Origin: Membranipora membranacea
Lineage: Eukaryota > Bryozoa > Gymnolaemata > Cheilostomatida > Membraniporidae
Length of the DNA: 64,000 nucleotides
Direction: 5' to 3'
Assembly (NCBI GenBank): GCA_914767715.1
Contig: OU612069.1
Location: forward strand, 4,526,001 to 4,590,000
Within the stretch, counting starts at the first letter, position 1. Each line of letters opens with the position of its first letter. The translations under genes were made by a program, and so were the position numbers. The notes below the pieces were generated by a model. That model was not told the origin of the DNA. It did not search any database and was given only the letters and a program-made list of their open reading frames with translations. Below, piece after piece: positions 62,441-64,000 of the stretch.

Positions 62441-63649
62441 GCACCCTTCACTGTTCAGTTTCCTGGTCAATGATTGTCATAAAGATGAAAATTAACTGTG
62501 AAATAACAAGGAAGAATCGACGTAAGTTGATTACTGCAGTAGATGAATGCACTTTAATAATATTCTATCATCACTTATGGACAAACGCAAACCACGTCTT
62601 CCGTCAGTATGCAAATGTACTTTGGGGGTGATATCGTAATGCGTTGTGCCACAAAACTCCTTCCGACCTCGGGAAGTTCCCCATCACGTGAGAATGAGGA
62701 TGTATTTTCTAAATTGGATAAAAACGCTGCAGTGCTGGCTCATGAAAAAACTAACTTACTTGCAATCTAATCTTTGGTCTCCTACATTATGTAAAATTCA
62801 GTGCCAATAATGGTTATTGAGGTTAGCTGAGCCTTCGGCCATTCATGTTGTATGATGATGCCACTCTGATGAAAAGCAGTCGAATCAAGATTATATTGGT
62901 CCGTATGAGTATAAATATTAATAAGCTCTGCTATGGGCCTTTGTATATTCCTGTTATAATGTAGAGTGACCACTGTCCTGGTGACAGCATTGATAAGATA
63001 AGCCTACCTTGTATCTGCAGTCAGAAGACGGAAATGAAGATGATCCACGTAATCCTCTCTGTCTCTACCAGTTATATAAGTCTGTATCAGTGGTCACCAT
63101 CCTATGATTTCTGATTTTCAAACTACCAGTACATGTCTACACAGGGTATCCAGCTTTGAGAAGTTAATGTCTGTTTTCTAGTGATGTAGATGGCTTGATT
63201 CTATATGATATAAACACAGAGTAACAATAATATCCTTCATCTGGCCTTGACTTGTTGCTATACAATAGCAGGCGGTGCAGATATTAACACCGCATCATGT
63301 CTCTAATTCATCATCTCTTGTGACCTCTGAATTGCCTAATATGATGAGATATGAATGAGCAAACGCATACCAAGGGGCATAAAGAGGTTACAAACCTCCC
63401 CTTGTTTGCAAATAGTTCATGATGAGTTTAATATGTCTATGTATGATAGTGTAATTCTCTATAGTGCATTGACAAGGACTGCTCTATCAAGTATTGTCTC
63501 ATTCAATATGTTGTACGATGAGTGCAACCAGTAATCTGTACTGATGTTTTGTTTTATATTACTACACCTGCTGCTTGTATTACTAGCCAAAATATTTTTT
63601 TACAGATATTCATCAAATATTGATTTGCCAGTTGCTTATGTAACTTTCT
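62441..63649. other. Unique sequence; one weak splice-bounded frame
   Basis: No firm gene. On the minus strand a short frame at about 63090-63011 reads TGRDREDYVDHLHFRLLTAD before a GTAGGC donor. It might be another exon of the 53-58 kb type, but the similarity is too weak to call. Confidence 0.35.
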
Positions 63650-64000
63650 GCATGCAAAAGAACAAGTGGATATGAATGGATGATTGATGGTGATGGTCAC
63701 AGCTCAGGAGTATATAATTATTATGTTATATACTCTGCTTCTGGCTGCTATTTTACCCTTACAGTTCTCCCGATTGTGTAAAAGTGATATCAGCTAAATT
63801 AATTGGTCATGGTAACCGTCATCATCAAAATGTTACGTATGTTTAAATCACAAAGCATCTCATAGGAAATGTACGACCTTCAGCTTTCCTAAGAACTATC
63901 CATTAGGTTAGCGGAGTAGAATAAGATTGAGCATTGTCAAGCTTGATTTGATGTAAGAATGAGGAAGCATATCATCCCCTAGGCTATGCTATCCAATTGA
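63650..64000. repeat. Direct duplication, right copy
   Basis: Copy of 58142-58510, continuing beyond the window edge. Confidence 0.88.

Overview
Eukaryotic (metazoan) genomic DNA. It is AT-rich, the genes are split by GT-AG introns, and non-LTR retrotransposon debris is everywhere. The mix of CR1/L2-like LINEs, piggyBac and an animal-type CACTA/EnSpm element, plus an intracellular LRR gene with a possible death-fold exon nearby, suggests a marine invertebrate, perhaps a non-vertebrate deuterostome. The species cannot be fixed from sequence alone. All coordinates and splice joins were worked out by hand.

Host gene: one large minus-strand gene covers most of the window, from about 51.6 kb down past the left edge. 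Its first coding exon (51458..51572) encodes a Src-like N-myristoylation signal (MGNTKSKPPK...). A 232-bp exon follows (50903..51134), then four 141-bp exons (41774..41914, 22824..22964, 11376..11516, 5912..6052). Each 141-bp exon encodes two leucine-rich repeats, and all exon phases fit together. The 3' end is outside the window. The introns between 1 and 26 kb are a mosaic of tandem segmental duplications, so the LRR exons multiplied together with kilobases of intron.

Transposons: inside the LRR intron between 22.9 and 41.8 kb is a decayed piggyBac transposase gene (about 25976..39270, plus strand). One of its exons was split by a 10,826-bp CACTA/EnSpm element (26520..37345) with CACTA termini, long terminal inverted repeats and a GAT target-site duplication. 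The CACTA element looks intact. It carries a 10-exon TNP2-type transposase (629 codons, plus strand) and a divergent 3-exon gene (272 codons, minus strand) of unknown function. Other mobile DNA includes a 5'-truncated CR1/L2-like LINE (2250..4432, with empty paralogous sites), a second LINE family spread over many remnants, and reverse-transcriptase remnants at 33.7, 39.6, 46.5 and 48-49 kb.

Right end (53-64 kb): a possible death-fold exon (53166..53294) with four decayed copies in a tandem-duplicated block, then a DNA element carrying ten 141-bp satellite monomers, enclosed by nested inverted repeats, and a long direct duplication running off the right edge. A near-perfect 55-bp-arm hairpin lies at 49812..49925.
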